DNA from: Apteryx mantelli
Taxonomy: Eukaryota > Chordata > Aves > Apterygiformes > Apterygidae
Direction of reading: 5' to 3'
DNA: 64,000 nt
NCBI RefSeq assembly: GCF_036417845.1
Contig: NC_089984.1
Coordinates: forward strand, 4,526,001-4,590,000
This document shows positions 39,641 through 52,920 of this stretch, in pieces; position 1 is the first letter of the stretch, and every line of letters starts with the position of its first letter. The notes beneath the pieces were generated by a model that was given only the letters and a program-made list of their open reading frames with translations, did no database searches and was not told the origin of the DNA. Position numbers and translations under genes: made by a program.

Positions 39641-41114
39641 CTTGTCTCTCAAGGACAGTAAGTTACCTAATTACTTTTAAATCACAATTTTTAAAATATG
39701 CTAATAATTTCTGTTAAAACTGTAAAACATCAGAGCAAAATACTCTGCATCCCTTTTCCTCTAACATTACTAAGGAAATTCTACTACTATTGTCATGCAA
39801 AGAGAGCTGGTTTTTTGATCTTGAATTTATTTAGCCTCTCCAAAACCTGCTAAAGCAAGAGATTTTCTACCTTTATTTTATAAAACATTGATCAACGAAT
39901 ATGATTAATAAGTGTAAACAGTAAATTTATATCAAGTGTTTGCCATGCAAGAAAAAACCTCTAACTCTATTGGCTTTTCCTATCCAAACGGCTCATGCTT
40001 ATTGCTAGGTTTTCTCCAACCTGCAGTATCATTGTGTTTTATTTACAAAAATCAGTGCGTTTTATTTCACAGAACTTATGTCTACTTAATGGTAATTCAA
40101 TAGTAATAATTGAGCAGAATAGGAATCAGTTTTAAGAAATAGCAGGAATTGCTTCAAAATCCTCTTCTGGAGAGTAACAGATGCTATTTTGCTTCTTGTA
40201 ACCCACATTTTGCAAGAAATACCCTTTCTCTGGAACTTTATAAAACTTATTAGTACCATAAGAGATGGTACGTAGGGCAGACGCTCCACGCACAACACGA
40301 AGAAATAGTTGCAAGGACTGAGAAAAATTGTACTTTTTTTCTAATTCCCTGGAGAAGATATTCTCACTTCATGTCATGAAGGAACCCAAGTATTTTGTGT
40401 AGCTTCTTACCTATTTCAGCCGGTGTATACATAAAGGAAAATGTATGTATATTTATTCATATTTTACCAAAGTTTCACTATTTCTGAAAAGCTATACCTA
40501 ATATTTTAACTGTAATACCTAGATGTCACTAGAGTACTCAAGAAAATGGTCTCATTTGGGTCAATAGCATAGATGGATTTCAAATCTGTTCATGCATAAA
40601 AAATGGTCTTTTAGCTATCCACAGACAAGAGTAAATCCATAAGCACGTATTATGCATATTAGAAACTAAGCATTGAATTTCTTTTCCACTTCTCATATTA
40701 ACACAGTCAATACATTCAAAGAAACTGCATAAAAAGGAGATTGTATTGCTCTATAATGGAGTGTGAACTCTATGGCTTTTCTGTCATTTTCAAATCAAAT
40801 TATGAAACAAAAAAATCATTTAAATTAAGCGAAACACCCTTCAAGCTTCCAGCAGCTGCACAGAACCGAATGCTCTCAGCCCCCCTGAAAATATTCTTGC
40901 AGAGGAATGAAAGCAATCATCCATCCCAGCCTGCTCTTCCGTTTATTCACAAGTTTTGATTTCTCTTCCCCTTTCATCGTCCTATGTATCATCCTCCTCC
41001 TCCAAAGAGATTGATCTTTGCACGTTCTTCCCATTCCTTTTGCACCTACTGTCCTTCTCCTACTTTTGTTCAATTCAAATCCTCATGGAGCTCTGTTCTT
41101 CAAGAAAACACGTT

Positions 41115-41143
41115 AAAAAACAAAACAAAACAAAAACAAAAAC
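41115..41143 (+). repeat. (CAAAA)n low-complexity tract
   Basis: A-rich sequence with C every fifth or sixth base. Slippage-type repeat. Confidence 0.55.
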
Positions 41144-41232
41144 CACATCCATTTCTCTTGTTGCATCTTCCTGGCCAAAAAGCAGCTGAGGTCACAGCTA
41201 ATAGAAACTAAGGACCATCTAAAAAACCCACC

Positions 41233-41322
41233 AAATCCATGGAAAAAGCACATCAAGTCCATGGAAAATGCAGGTAGGTCCAATACTTGAAATATGTAGG
41301 TCCAATACTTGCAATGTCACCT
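41233..41322 (+). repeat. Degenerate 22-base minisatellite, about four units
   Basis: TCC anchors recur at 41236, 41258, 41279 and 41301, spacing 22, 21 and 22. Units 1 and 2 share TCCATGGAAAA; units 3 and 4 share GTAGGTCCAATACTTG. The array therefore looks like two successive pairwise duplications. The flanks do not continue the period. Confidence 0.6.
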
Positions 41323-44300
41323 GTGGACCTTAAGTGATCTTCATTAATCCACTGTTTCATGTCCAACCTGATCAAAATTATGAAAAACCACTGGGCTGCA
41401 ATAAACGTCATATTGTCTAACGATGGCAGCCCGAGATGCTGTGGAGCCGATGTGGACCCGCGCAACAGTTCCAGGACCTCTCACTTGCAAGACAAGCACA
41501 GGGAGGATTTCTGTGTTCGTACTTCTGCAGGTCTTACCATTTCTTGAGGCATTATATGCCAAGGTATTGTTTTTTCCCTTCAGGGGGAGGTGGTGCAGCG
41601 CTGCAACTGTTCCTACCATTCTTTCCTAGAAGTGTAAAGAACGGGGATAGCGATCCTCCCTAACAAGGTTTGCTTCGGGAGAGGCCAAAAGATGGATCTG
41701 CCGGCTTCCAGTTCCCGTCGCTATTGTACGAGAACACAGCAAGAAATCACAGGCGGAGATGCCAACATCACGATGGTAGCTCCCTACACATCTCGGCTGT
41801 GCAGCTACCACAAAACTATCAGAATACTTCCCACCTCTTGAATGAAGAGGAGCTACCTAAAACAAAGCATAGACACAAGCAATGCTGACAAAATAGGGGA
41901 AAATGCTTTCCAAGATCATCTGAGGTGCCATCACCTCCTCCTGTTGAAATAGTCTCTCTTCAGCTAACATGAAATCTCAGATGATCTCTTCCACTAAGCT
42001 TCTGTGACTAACTAGGATCACACATAACAATCTTGTTTCTAGCACCAGCAAGAGGCCTTAGCCACATCTTCAGCACCTCCAGCGTGAATGAGTATCATTC
42101 TGAATAATAATCAGAGGATAGCCCTAAAGTTTCGGCTATTACAAGATGCAGTTTGTTTTGTGGACCTCGAGGCCATCGGCTCTGCTCTTCAGTGGCTTCT
42201 CAGACCCAAACATCAGAAAAACTAATGAATCACCCTTGAGCTGCAGTGAAGATCACATTCAGATCAGCCATGGCAAGCATTAAGTGCAAAAGAAGTGTAG
42301 AGAAAAAAAAACAACAAAAAAACACAATCCAACTGGCCTGGTGAAAAATATGTATTTTCAGGGCAGACCGGGCAAACAAATTCTCTCTTCTTTTACTGCT
42401 GAAGAGAACGAACCCATTCCACTCAGTGCAGCGATAGTCTGCGTATCCAAGTGCATTTCAATGCTCCAAAAACTCTTATTAACTTCTTAGAAATAAAAAG
42501 ATACACATGTATCCCAAAGCAGTCCAAACAGCACAACGTACCGGGGGAATATTCTTGTAGGCAACAGCTATTGCCTAGCTATATTAACAGGCAGCTAAGA
42601 GAGATTACTGAGACCAGTGTGCATTGTGCACGTCTTAACTAGCTGGACACAACCTATTGGTCAGAAACTTCTCCTCCTACACAAATCAACGCCTTAAATT
42701 TCTTTCTTTTTTTTTTTTTTTAATGTTACTGGAAATGGTATTATACTGCTTTGAAAAAAATCTTCATTGGATTTCTCCAGAGTTAATACAAAAACATTGT
42801 AGTGAAGACACTATTTTTTGTTCTCCTGATAGCTCAGAGGACATGCTCTTAGCCAGCTTTGAGTACGAGGACACCCTGAATAACTTCCACAGAAATCCAA
42901 CTATAAAATATAGGGTACAGCATAAACTTCCCCTCCAAATATTAAAATAAAGGGAGGCTGCTCTCGGACAAGCAATTTGCGCTTCCATACGGATTCAGTG
43001 ATCCAGAATCAGAGAAGCGTCACTCAGCCGCCTCTCTAAAACAACAGGGAAAGCATTCATTAGCTGGACTTACTCGTAGACGGACACAGTTCATTAAGTA
43101 TGCTGCTGTCTCAGCGCGTACAGGAAACTGTTTATAATTCTGCTGGACGTGCTCAAGCTTCCCTTTCACTAGGGCTGGAAATGAAAGAAACTTCCAGATA
43201 ATGAAAGCTAAACATCTGGCACATTCAGAGAACACTTGCATCCTAATGACGGTGGGAGAAGCAATATCGCTCATCAGTTCATTTCATAACAAGCACATAG
43301 GTTGTGTGGGGAGACAGTAAATACACAAACCTTTCTTTTTCTCCCCCCCATCGGGCACTCACAGTTGTCTTATTTTCTGCAAATATCTACCGGCAGCCTG
43401 GATGTTCTTGAGTTAGAAACCGAAGACTACGTCGGCACTGCTACTACCAACTAATTCCGTATTCTTGCGAGAGTCTGCTCAGGTGTAAGTCACATTTTTC
43501 AGGGGCTGTATGTAAAGTTTTGGCTTAAGACAGAAACCAACAGTCTGATTCCTCACTCCGAGAGCCATTTCCAGCCACGCAAAGCAAGCATTAGGCGCTT
43601 GCTTATGCTACCAACGATGCTAGAGCTTCACCACCCCAGCTTCCCAATCTAGACATCTGCACAAGCCCTGGCAGAGACTCTGGCACTACCCAGCCCTCAG
43701 GAAGCACTCAGTGACCTTCAGGGTAAGGTCTGTGCTCTCCATGACTGTCTCGAGGGCTTCGGAAGGCAGCCAAAGGCAGAGACAGTCCCCTTCGGCTCTG
43801 CTAAAAGCTGTATGGCCAAGTCAGGGCTTGTGGTGACATAGCCTGGGCCACGCAGGCTTGCTCTTCGGGGCTGAAGATCCTCACGGTCATCCCATATCAA
43901 GGAGCCACTGTGATCAATCCAGAGGGGAACAGCCTAGCCCCTCTCAGCAAGACTACTGAAGCCCAAACCCAGATTTAAGGGAGATACTGGTGCTGCTCAA
44001 GAGGGACACAGATGGAGGTGGATGACATATGCCTGGGATGCAACGCCCACTAAGACCACCTACTCTAGAGACAGTGACTATCCCTATCAGGGAGAATAGC
44101 TCTTTGAATTGGTGGCAACGTCTAAAATGGGGAGAACAGGCCGCTCCAAGTATATCTCAGTCTAAGGAGTAGCAACAGACACGGCAGATCCCAAACTAAC
44201 ACCATCTTTGTTGTCAGCTTGCGTATTTGTTGATAGAAAGTCAAAGTCATAAGCCTTCCAAGAAAAAAACATGGGGAGAGAGGAATGTGAGGACTTGTCC

Positions 44301-47267
44301 TCATTTCCAGCCTAGCAGAGAGGAGGAAGAGCACCAGGGACTGGACCTGGCAGGGTTCACCTGAAAGCAAGCATGCCCCTCTGAGGCCCCATTACTGCCT
44401 GCTTACACATGTGGTAGTGCCTGGAAATAGCCATAGCTGACCCAGCTCCCACTGCAGCGCGAGGTGACTCTTGTGGAGGCCTGCAACTCTTCTCATGACA
44501 CGGCCTAGACGCTGAACTGGAGGAAAATTCAGGCTTAACAGTGGCTGTGATAACTATTCGAGAAACAGGCTAGACAACAAAATTTACATTTGCAGAGAGC
44601 CTCAGTGACCCCGTTGTGTAAATCTCAGCTGAGAGTGGTCTTAAAACAACAAAAAATCCACGCAGCCACCACTTCAGGTTAATGCGGCGCTACTCTATCT
44701 GGCTGTATAACATACTTCACGGTAGGCCTACACACTGCCTGCTAATAACAACAGAGCAGCTTCATGTAGGATGAAGGGAGCAAAACTCAGCTTTGATGTT
44801 GTGGGTGGGAAAAGAGCAGCAAGACCAAGGATATAAAAGCAGCAATGCCAGGACAAGGGAAGAACAAGAACATGGACAAAAAAATACAACTCCATTTTAA
44901 CTATCTGAACAGAGACACATCTCCAAGGAATACCACATGGACGTGTTTTACCTACTCATATTGACATAGCTCAATGCAAAAGACAGACATTATACCAAAA
45001 GATAAGCAATGGGTCCACCTGCAGGATTGTTCATGCTGCACTCTCAAGTCTCTGAAGTTGAACTGAGGCCCAAAACAATGCTAGGCAAACAAAGGTCAGT
45101 CGATCAGCTTTCCTCTGGACAGCTCTGTAAACAAGAGCACCAGCCTTCAGCTATGCCTAGTGTGCAACTCATCAGCCGAAGCACGTGTAGTAATAACGGT
45201 AGCCTACCACGGCTCATAAATTGCAATGTGGATTCCACTTTCCAGCTGATGCTGGGACACCTGCGAGAATTTAAGCTATTAAATTTTAAATTATAGAGCC
45301 GGAATTTCTTCCCCTGCTCCCCGCCTCCACGGAAAGCACTGCCAATGGTCTGTTCCACAACCTGTTCAACATTCGGGTAATTCAGAACCGTATTGCAAGA
45401 AATAACAGGAGTCAAGGTTAACAGAGAAAGCACATTTTCTCTGCTCGTTTGCAGGTATGCTTAGGTCAAGTGAGTATACTAGACTTTTGGCTACGTTTCA
45501 AGCGGTGTGTGTAGCATTAAAACTCACTTGCAGAGGCAAAACCAACGCCCATCTTAGCTATTTAGAAATCAAATTGGACGCTGCACGGGGTTGATGTGGT
45601 CGTGACAGTAGGAGTTAAATGGGGCTCTAAGGTTCCAGAGGTAGACCAAGACATTTATATCTCACTTCCACCAAGCTCCACAGGGCAGTTTTTGCCAAGC
45701 TAGCAAAAACTCCACTAGAGCTGAAAAAGTGTTGTTGATGCCAGCAATCCCATCCCTTCATTGGCATACTGCCTCACACACTGTAGTGTGAAGTACATTA
45801 CACAGAGCATCTGACTTGCAACGCTCACCATTTGGGCAAGTAGAAGCTCTTAGACTTGGTCAGGGCAGACAAATCTTCTGGACCCATGCACAGATATGCT
45901 GGCAAGGATGAATCAAGTCAACATGGTGCGGGAGGTCTAGTAGCTCTACTCCAGACCCAGAAGAGTCAACTCTGCCATAGTTCCTGGTTTACTGCGGTAG
46001 TTATGCATCCTCTTGCAACAGAGCTTGGTGGCCACTTCACTATGCATTTGGTTCATAAATATGGAAACCAGGAGAGGATTCTACACAGCTTATCCCCATG
46101 ATGCTCATGGCTTCCTAAGTATGTCAGGTATACAGTAATCCAGCTGGTTTTGTGACCACAAACCAGGAATGATAAGCCATCCAGCATGCTGTTTACTCAG
46201 CAAGAACAACCCTAAACAGTTTTCTACCTGATTTTGAAAGAATTTAGGCCAACGTAGTGTGGTGAGCTGATCTGGTTGGCAACGATTCCAAAGGTGTAGC
46301 ACTACGCTTCCTGGTCAGGACACACCAAAGCATGCAGAAACCTGAACGTAAGACACAAAAGTAGTGGGGGATACAGCGTTATTCTCAATTCACAATATCA
46401 TTAATGCAAATTCTCAGTAGGTGGAGCAGGTAACTTATAGAATTGAGTCCCTAAAGCACCAAGTTTGTTGGAAGCCCATTACAGAACTGTTATGGGCAGG
46501 AGGCAGTGTGAAACTACATCACCACATTAAAATAAGTATCAATTATTTATGAATCAAGGCTGTATATTTATGGACCAAGACCAGCTCTGTATCCTATTTT
46601 CAGCTTCTGACCTGTTGGGACAAGCAGCATCTGTTTAATTTGGCTGTTCCTGGTCTGGTCTGTAGAGTTGCTATCAGAAAGGGAAACTGTTTGAGGTGAC
46701 GCCCTCCAGCGGGTGAGGGTGATTGCTCCTTGCCTGGGGGAGCAGGTGAGCCAGGGGGAGAAGGTGGCTTTGGACGGCAGAGTAGGACGAGAGGCACAGT
46801 AGGAAGCCAGGAATCTGCTGAAGCTGGGAACCTGGGAACCTGCTGAAAGGAAAGCAGTGCGCAGACAAGCCAGACCTTCATTTTTAAGGATAGAGTACCT
46901 TCCTTGGGTCCAGAGGGGACCTGAGTTTGCTACAGCCTAGAAAGCCACTGAATGGATTGAAAATAAGTCTGGACACAAGGGCAGGAGGAGAGTTGCATAC
47001 AAACCCCTTTATTCCCCCCCTCACCCCCATTCTTACATAGTTACTTAAGCTTTATTTACAAAGCCAAATGTTCCAGTTTATATTCCAATAAAACCTGGCT
47101 TTAAAAGTCTTTCTAGTCTTTTAGGGAATTTCACGATAAAAAGAAATTGCATCTGCTTTACTCTTCTGTTAACACGGATTGCTCCTTAGCCCGTCTTCAA
47201 CAGAATACTCCACGCTCAGTTCAGCCCATGCACAGTGCAACCCAATGCAACCCAGTGCCGAGCATTT

Positions 47268-47470
47268 GATAGACTCACAGAATAGCTGAGGTTGGAAGGG
47301 ACCCCTGGAGATCACCCAGTCCTACTCCTCTGCTCAGAGCAAGGTCAACTACAGCAGGTTGCTGAGGCCCGTATCCACTTAGGTTTTAAATATCTCCACA
47401 CACACACACACACACACACACACAAATGCAGACTCTTCTACCAGAACAGAGCTGGGCTGCTGCAGATGGA
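47268..47470 (-). mobile_element. CR1 LINE 3' end fragment
   Basis: The string GAGGTTGGAAGGGACCCCTGG and the following GATCACCCAGTCC, GCTCAGAGCAAGGTCAACTACAGCAGGTTGC and TTTTAAATATCTCC match, in reverse complement, the well-known avian CR1 3' UTR. The left edge (GATAGACTCACAGAATAG) corresponds to degenerate copies of the terminal octamer. After the CA repeat, AGACTC and TGGGC continue the same alignment, so the fragment extends to about 47470. It is 5'-truncated, as usual for CR1. Confidence 0.85.
47397..47424 (+). repeat. (CA)14 microsatellite inside the CR1 fragment
   Basis: A perfect dinucleotide run that begins at the CTCCA position of the CR1 sequence, where a CCAGAG-type string normally stands. 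The expansion therefore arose within the element. Confidence 0.8.
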
Positions 47471-49439
47471 CACAGTCTAGGGACTATATCTAGATCAGGA
47501 ACTGTCATTCAAGGAACCTAACTTCTCCTTTCACAACCTAGAAACATCCTGACCTGGGTATGTTCAGAGGTAAACTGTCACAAACCATACTTGTCCCAGT
47601 GAATCATCAGAAATTACATCTCAAAATCCTGATGCAGGGTTTGATTGTCACAATTCTGCCCTACTCTTCCCTCATTCATTTAATGTAAAACAGCGCAGAG
47701 TGCTTGAAAATAACAAGAATATTTATCTGATTTGTAATCTAATGGGTGTTGGTATTTTGGGAAGAAAAGGAATACTACCAAGCAACTGTAATTTTTTGGA
47801 AATGCAAAAGGTGTTTTAGCAACTCAAAAGTCGCATTGAAAGTAGATTCAGCTTACACTACAAGCTTCATAGCAGCTTCAAAGCTAAAGCATCAGTGATA
47901 TTCAAATGTGCAAACAATTTTAGGAAAAAAGTCATAGCAGAATATCACCTTACAGAAGGTATATGATATTAAAAACTGCCATAAAACCTTAGAGACATTT
48001 AGTGCGGTAATAGAGCTTAAAATTCCTTCTGCATATTGTGATACAAAGGTTTTATTCCTGAAAGCCTGGATTTCGTTCTGGATTTTAGCATTGAAACCTT
48101 GCAGATATTTCTTTGTTAAACCAACAGTTAATATCTATCCGTGCATGATCTTGCTGGCAATTTAGCTGATGGCTCCGGCTCGGGGAAGAGAAGGTCTATT
48201 CAGCTGAGCGGAACTTGCATTAAAATGAACGGGGCACCACCAAAACGAGGACTGGAACACAGACACACGGACACAGCAATACATACACCAATAACCTGAA
48301 GATTTTACAGTAGTTGCCATACACATACACACACACAAATATACATATATAATTTTAGAGAGAGCGAGAGAGATTGAGAGATGCACTCAATTAGCTGCAA
48401 GCACAACAGCAGTGTGGATGTAAAACCGTGCCACCTGAGAGCACCGAAACAAAGATTTGAACATCAGGATAGTGTCTTCAAGGGACTTCAGATCAGGTTC
48501 TGAATTAGCACAAGGAACAAGCTTCAGATCTGATTATGTCTGCTAGCTTGCTGTCGTCACCTCACCAGAACTGCAAATGCACCTGCTGTGTATCCAGGTC
48601 GTGGATCAGCATATGTTGGGGGAAAGACAAAGAAATCTAAAATACCTTCTCCGCAGACACAGACAAGAGCATCAGCAGCCGTTGAAGGCACGCGTTATGG
48701 GGCAGGCTTCTGCGCAGGCAGGATACAGCTAGCAACTTCCAAAGTTGCTTTCTGGATGCAGCTGCCCTTGAGCTATGGAGCTTGTTACAAGGTAAGAACA
48801 CAGCAGGCCCAGTTAATGGCGGGGCTGAAACGCTGGTGTTGTTACCATGCCTCTTTGTAGACAGTTCTTCCATTAACTGTGCCTGCTTCTTTTGGGAGCA
48901 AAGATCTGCCAGGAGAAAATAACGGTTTGCACGCAAATGCTGGGAGCCTGGGGGCCAAAACAGAGGCACCGCCGGTGCAACCAGCTAACCCGACCTTATT
49001 ATTTCTCCAGCCATGACTGGCGAAGATAGTCACTAAAGGATTTGCTATTTGAGAATGATATAAAGCCAGAAGAGCACCATATGTTAAACTTCGATACTGG
49101 TTTTGACCAAAATCACTCCAGGCAGCAACAATCTAGTCAAATTGCATTTGACTGTGGTAATGTCATAAAACCCTTGGAGCAACATGTAGACTGCTGTCGC
49201 GTTCTTAGAGGAGTAAGTACTACTAGAAACACGGTGACTATCGGAGAATTTTCCAGATACAAAGAGTAAAGAATACTAAGAGCAATGTAATTTGTATACT
49301 CTCGTATGTGATGGATTCAGTGGATAACCTTCATATCCTTAAGAAATGAGGTTAATTTATACTTGCTTTTGAGAGAGTTCACTCACAGAAGGTAAACTTG
49401 CTTTGAATGATTAAATAAAATGGAAGAACAAAAGAAAAC
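47471..49439. other. Intronic DNA without recognised features
   Basis: No exon or transposon recognised. A CA/TA/GA-rich compound simple tract lies at about 48317-48378. Confidence 0.4.
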
Positions 49440-50794
49440 AGATTTGTAATTACAGGTTATCAGCATTTGTTTGGGGGAAAAAAAAAGAAATTAAGGGAAT
49501 TAACTGGACAAAGCAACTGAACTGAGGAGCTCAGTTATCTGAATATGAAGGAGATCTGGAAATCATCAAATTAGGTATCAAACCCTTTGGTATTGCAAGG
49601 AAGAAAAGAGAAGAGAAAGACTTTCAGGAAGAAAGAAACTCATGATTTTTTCTGGATGAATGCACACCTCTAATAACTACCTCTGTATTAGAAGGCTATA
49701 AAGGAAAACATAAGGAATCGGGGGGAAAAAAAAGGAAAGCAAAAAAGCCTAACAATATACACAACTGAGAGGTCAAGAAGGAAAACGAGAGAGAGAGAGA
49801 ATTGCTATAAGACAAGCTGAGGAAGTCCCAAGTCCAAACACAGTATTTTGCTGCTTTTGATATCTTTATAAAGCTTTTTTGGTGCTATAAGTAGGTAAGG
49901 ATCAGGAAAACAACTAATTGAGTTGCCACACAGCGAGAAGGGTTAATGGTAAAGGATAATCTAGGTACCAAAACACGTTCAACCTTATTTTTGGTATGGG
50001 CGTTGATGTTGACTCTGGTATGATACACAAGGGTACAGAAGTGGGAATCATCATAAAGCGAAATGAAACCTTTAGGCGACGTTAAACAGTCAAACCCACA
50101 GCTCTGAAACAAACGGCACACAAAACTGAACATTGCTGAGACGTTTTTTTTTAAAACAGGGATGATAGCATACAATTAAAGAGTAGGAAATAAACTACTC
50201 GTATTTAAAGAAAAGGAAGGGAATAATTTTCTGCAGGCCTTTCTACAAGCCCTACTTCTGCAGCAGGCAGACCAAGTTTTATTCTGTTCAAATTTCTTTT
50301 TCAAGGCAGGAAGGCACTGCAAAACCTGCCCAAATTCAGGAGGGGTTTAACCAAAGGTAGCCTGCGACGGACTAACCTAAGGGATTACCTCATCACATAA
50401 CATTCCCCAAATGCTGTAGATCCCATTAACCTGGAGTTTAGCAAAGTGCTCGGCGCTGCGTCACGTGGGGAACCGTTCGTTAAGCTGCGTCTAGCACGGG
50501 CGTTTGGAGACGGGCGAGCATCTGCTTCAAGGGGAGCCCGCGGCAGAAGTCCCGAAAACGTCAGGGAGCAGTAGAGGTTCCTAAGAGGCAGTCTTGATCT
50601 TATTAAACATTCGCCTTAATAACTCCATCACAAATATCAGGGATAGGCTGAGGGCGCTTAATACAGCAGGGATACGGATGTTGGAAGAGAGGACTTAGAA
50701 ATTACACAGAAATAACTAGATGCTCTGAAGAGCTGGAGTAACAGAAATGGCAAAATTCAGTAATACCCTATCAAGGGCGTGTACTGTAGACTAA

Positions 50795-50826
<32 letters not shown>

Positions 50827-51250
50827 GAAAGTTTCCCGATATGCTGGGCACTCCCCAGTTAAAACCCCAGAGACGGCGGCCCAGGGAGTTCGGGTTAATC
50901 ACAACCTAAGTATGAACCTTGACTGTGATTCAGGTGCAAAAAGGCAAACGTGACCCTGGGATCCAGAACAGACACATTCCCATTAAAACGCAAAAGCAAT
51001 GGTATCTCTGGAAAAAATACTGGTGAACTGTAAAAAAAATGAATGCCACGTACAATTTTGATCGCCCTCATTAAAAGAAAGATGAATCTGAGAGGAAAGG
51101 TACTCAAAAGGACAGCAAGGGCCCTGGAAAGAAAGGAAAGTTTGTTAAGCAAAGGACCATCTTGGCACAACAAATCGTCAAGACTGTATTTATTCGGGGA
51201 ATCAGCAGATGGTTGCAACTCCTGATTTCTATGGGAGTACCGGGGACAGG
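49440..51250 (+). mobile_element. Long, diverged CR1-type LINE copy with internal deletions
   Basis: Successive segments resemble successive parts of the CR1 ORF2 region: an endonuclease-to-RT linker part at 49480-49860 (GGGAATTAACTGGACAAAGC, GGAGCTCAGTTATCTGAATA), GATAATCTAGGTA and GTTGACTCTGGTATGA at 49954-50023, then GGAGTTTAGCAAAGTGCTCGG at about 50433, AAAGGCAAACGTGACCCTGGGATCCAGA at about 50940, and CTCAAAAGGACAGCAAGGG at about 51104. The order and strand agree throughout. It is far shorter than an intact element and has no long frame. An AAT microsatellite interrupts it at 50795. Boundaries are approximate. Confidence 0.55.
50795..50823 (+). repeat. (AAT)n microsatellite, about 9-10 units
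   Basis: Perfect trinucleotide run within the diverged CR1 copy. Confidence 0.8.
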
Positions 51251-52459
51251 AGAAGAAAAGCTAGTCATACATTCGCTTTTGTGATGGGCCTCAGTAAGCA
51301 TGATGAAGATGGTCTCATATTAAGGCGGCAGTAGCAAGAATCACAGGTGGAGACATGGATGGTCCTTTTCCACCTTGAGCTCCTAATACATTTTTTCAAT
51401 ACTGAACTTGGATCAAACTGTGTCAAAAATGGCTACAAATGTCAGCGTTACCACATCTCAGCCCCGACACAGTTTAATATCAATATTAAATTACCCAAAT
51501 GGCTTTCACATGTCCTTTTTTTTTTTTTTTAAGTTACTGCTTGTAGATAATGGATGAAAAATTGTGATAAAAATACACATTTTGAAAAAGCATGAATGGC
51601 GAAACTTAAAACTTGACATCTCAAACCAAAGCCTGCAGCGCACAAGGCATCAACTCTCACTTAACTCCTTTAACCCTTGCAACAATCTAGCTGCAGAATA
51701 AAGCCACCAGCTACAGCCACTTCACCTGGTTTTTAAGCTGACCAGCTTCCGTTGCATTCATATTGCCATTTAAAAGTAGCCGTGAGCAACTATCTGTTCA
51801 GCATAAAGGACTGGCTAGGATTCCCAGCGGAGATGTTATCATCAGAGAATCCTATACACCGGCAAATCAATAAGCTCATACCAAGAAAAAAGCTTAAAAA
51901 AAAAGCCCTCTCCAATAAGCCTCCCCACCTTTCCGAGGAACATTAAAAACTTTGAACCACAATTTTACAGGCGACTGCCTTTCTGGCAAAGCTATTACAC
52001 CTGAGCAAATATGACACGAGGTGACACTACAATTATTCCAAGCGGTGATTTAGCACAAGGAGGTAACCATAAAGAAGGGAGCCAGCTCCCAAACTGCTTT
52101 CCAGCCCGCGTACTCACCATCCAAGGGTAAGGTGGGAAAGGCAGCAGCCGGGGCGAACATCCTCGCCTCGGCGGCTCCTTACAGCAGCTGTGAGAGCAGC
52201 GCTTCGTCGCTAAGCGGAACGGCGCCCTCATTAAACTGCACTCTTATTTCACAGGGCTGCGGCCGCAGAGCCATGTGGATTACGTTCCCGAAACCCGAGC
52301 ACTAACGCGGAGAGATAAAATGCATCGAGTAACCCCTCGCCAACCAGCCTTCAGCCTCCCCAGCAAGAGGAACCCCAAAGCGACAGCTGCGTTCAGGCAG
52401 CGGCAACTCAGGCTACACGGACAAACTCTCAAACTCTCTAAGGCCGGACTCAGTCCTGT
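51251..52459. other. Intronic DNA without recognised genes
   Basis: A T14 run lies at about 51517-51530. The patch 52080-52300 is moderately CpG-rich (GCGGCCGC at about 52259) but short, without paired splice signals that I trust. Confidence 0.35.
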
Positions 52460-52760
52460 AAAAGTCCACAACGCGTTAATGTTAATAACACGTGGTTAAT
52501 TATTTATTCTATCCTCTACGCTATTAGCTTACCAGCTCCAGCAATGAGCTGACTTCAAAAGAAGCAAGGAGATGTGGACCTAGAGTTAACCTTACACTGG
52601 ACCATGTTGTTCCCTTGTAATAACACAGCACTTGCAATATAGGCTTCGTTCTGGTATATATATTTATACATACATTCATCCATTTTGTCCTGAAATGATA
52701 TCTAAAGCACCGTAAACCTATTTATAATTTCCTGTATTAAATAGGACGCCATAATCCATC
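52460..52760. promoter_or_regulatory. Candidate regulatory block with HNF1-like sites
   Basis: GCGTTAATGTTAATAACACGTGGTTAATTATTTATT contains three GTTAAT half-sites, including GGTTAATTATTTA close to the HNF1 consensus GTTAATNATTAAC, plus a CACGTG E-box between them, all within about 40 bases at 52473-52509. The site lies about 1 kb inside the presumed intron from the CpG island at 53.3-53.9 kb. Confidence 0.3.
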
Positions 52761-52920
52761 AAACTCACCGGTTTCTCAAACTAAAGGATTGCCCTTAGAT
52801 CGACAGTCATGTTGCAATGAAGACTGCAAGGAAAACGCAGAACCCCAAGAAAAGTAATTACCTTGGCTATTTGATATTACTTTAGCAGCACACAAAGAAT
52901 ACAGAAAAAAAAATGCTAGG

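Larger units (their letters stand above)
39641..47267. other. Intronic DNA, no supportable exons
   Basis: No recognisable gene or transposon apart from the small repeats listed. The stretch from about 43500 to 46990 is more GC-balanced than its surroundings and may hold old unrecognised repeats. I could not assign any family. Confidence 0.35.

Noticed and set aside
42657..42950. 97-codon plus-strand frame with an acidic C-terminal half
   Set aside because: Begins just before a T-run, has no recognisable family and no convincing splice sites. Possible non-coding element only.
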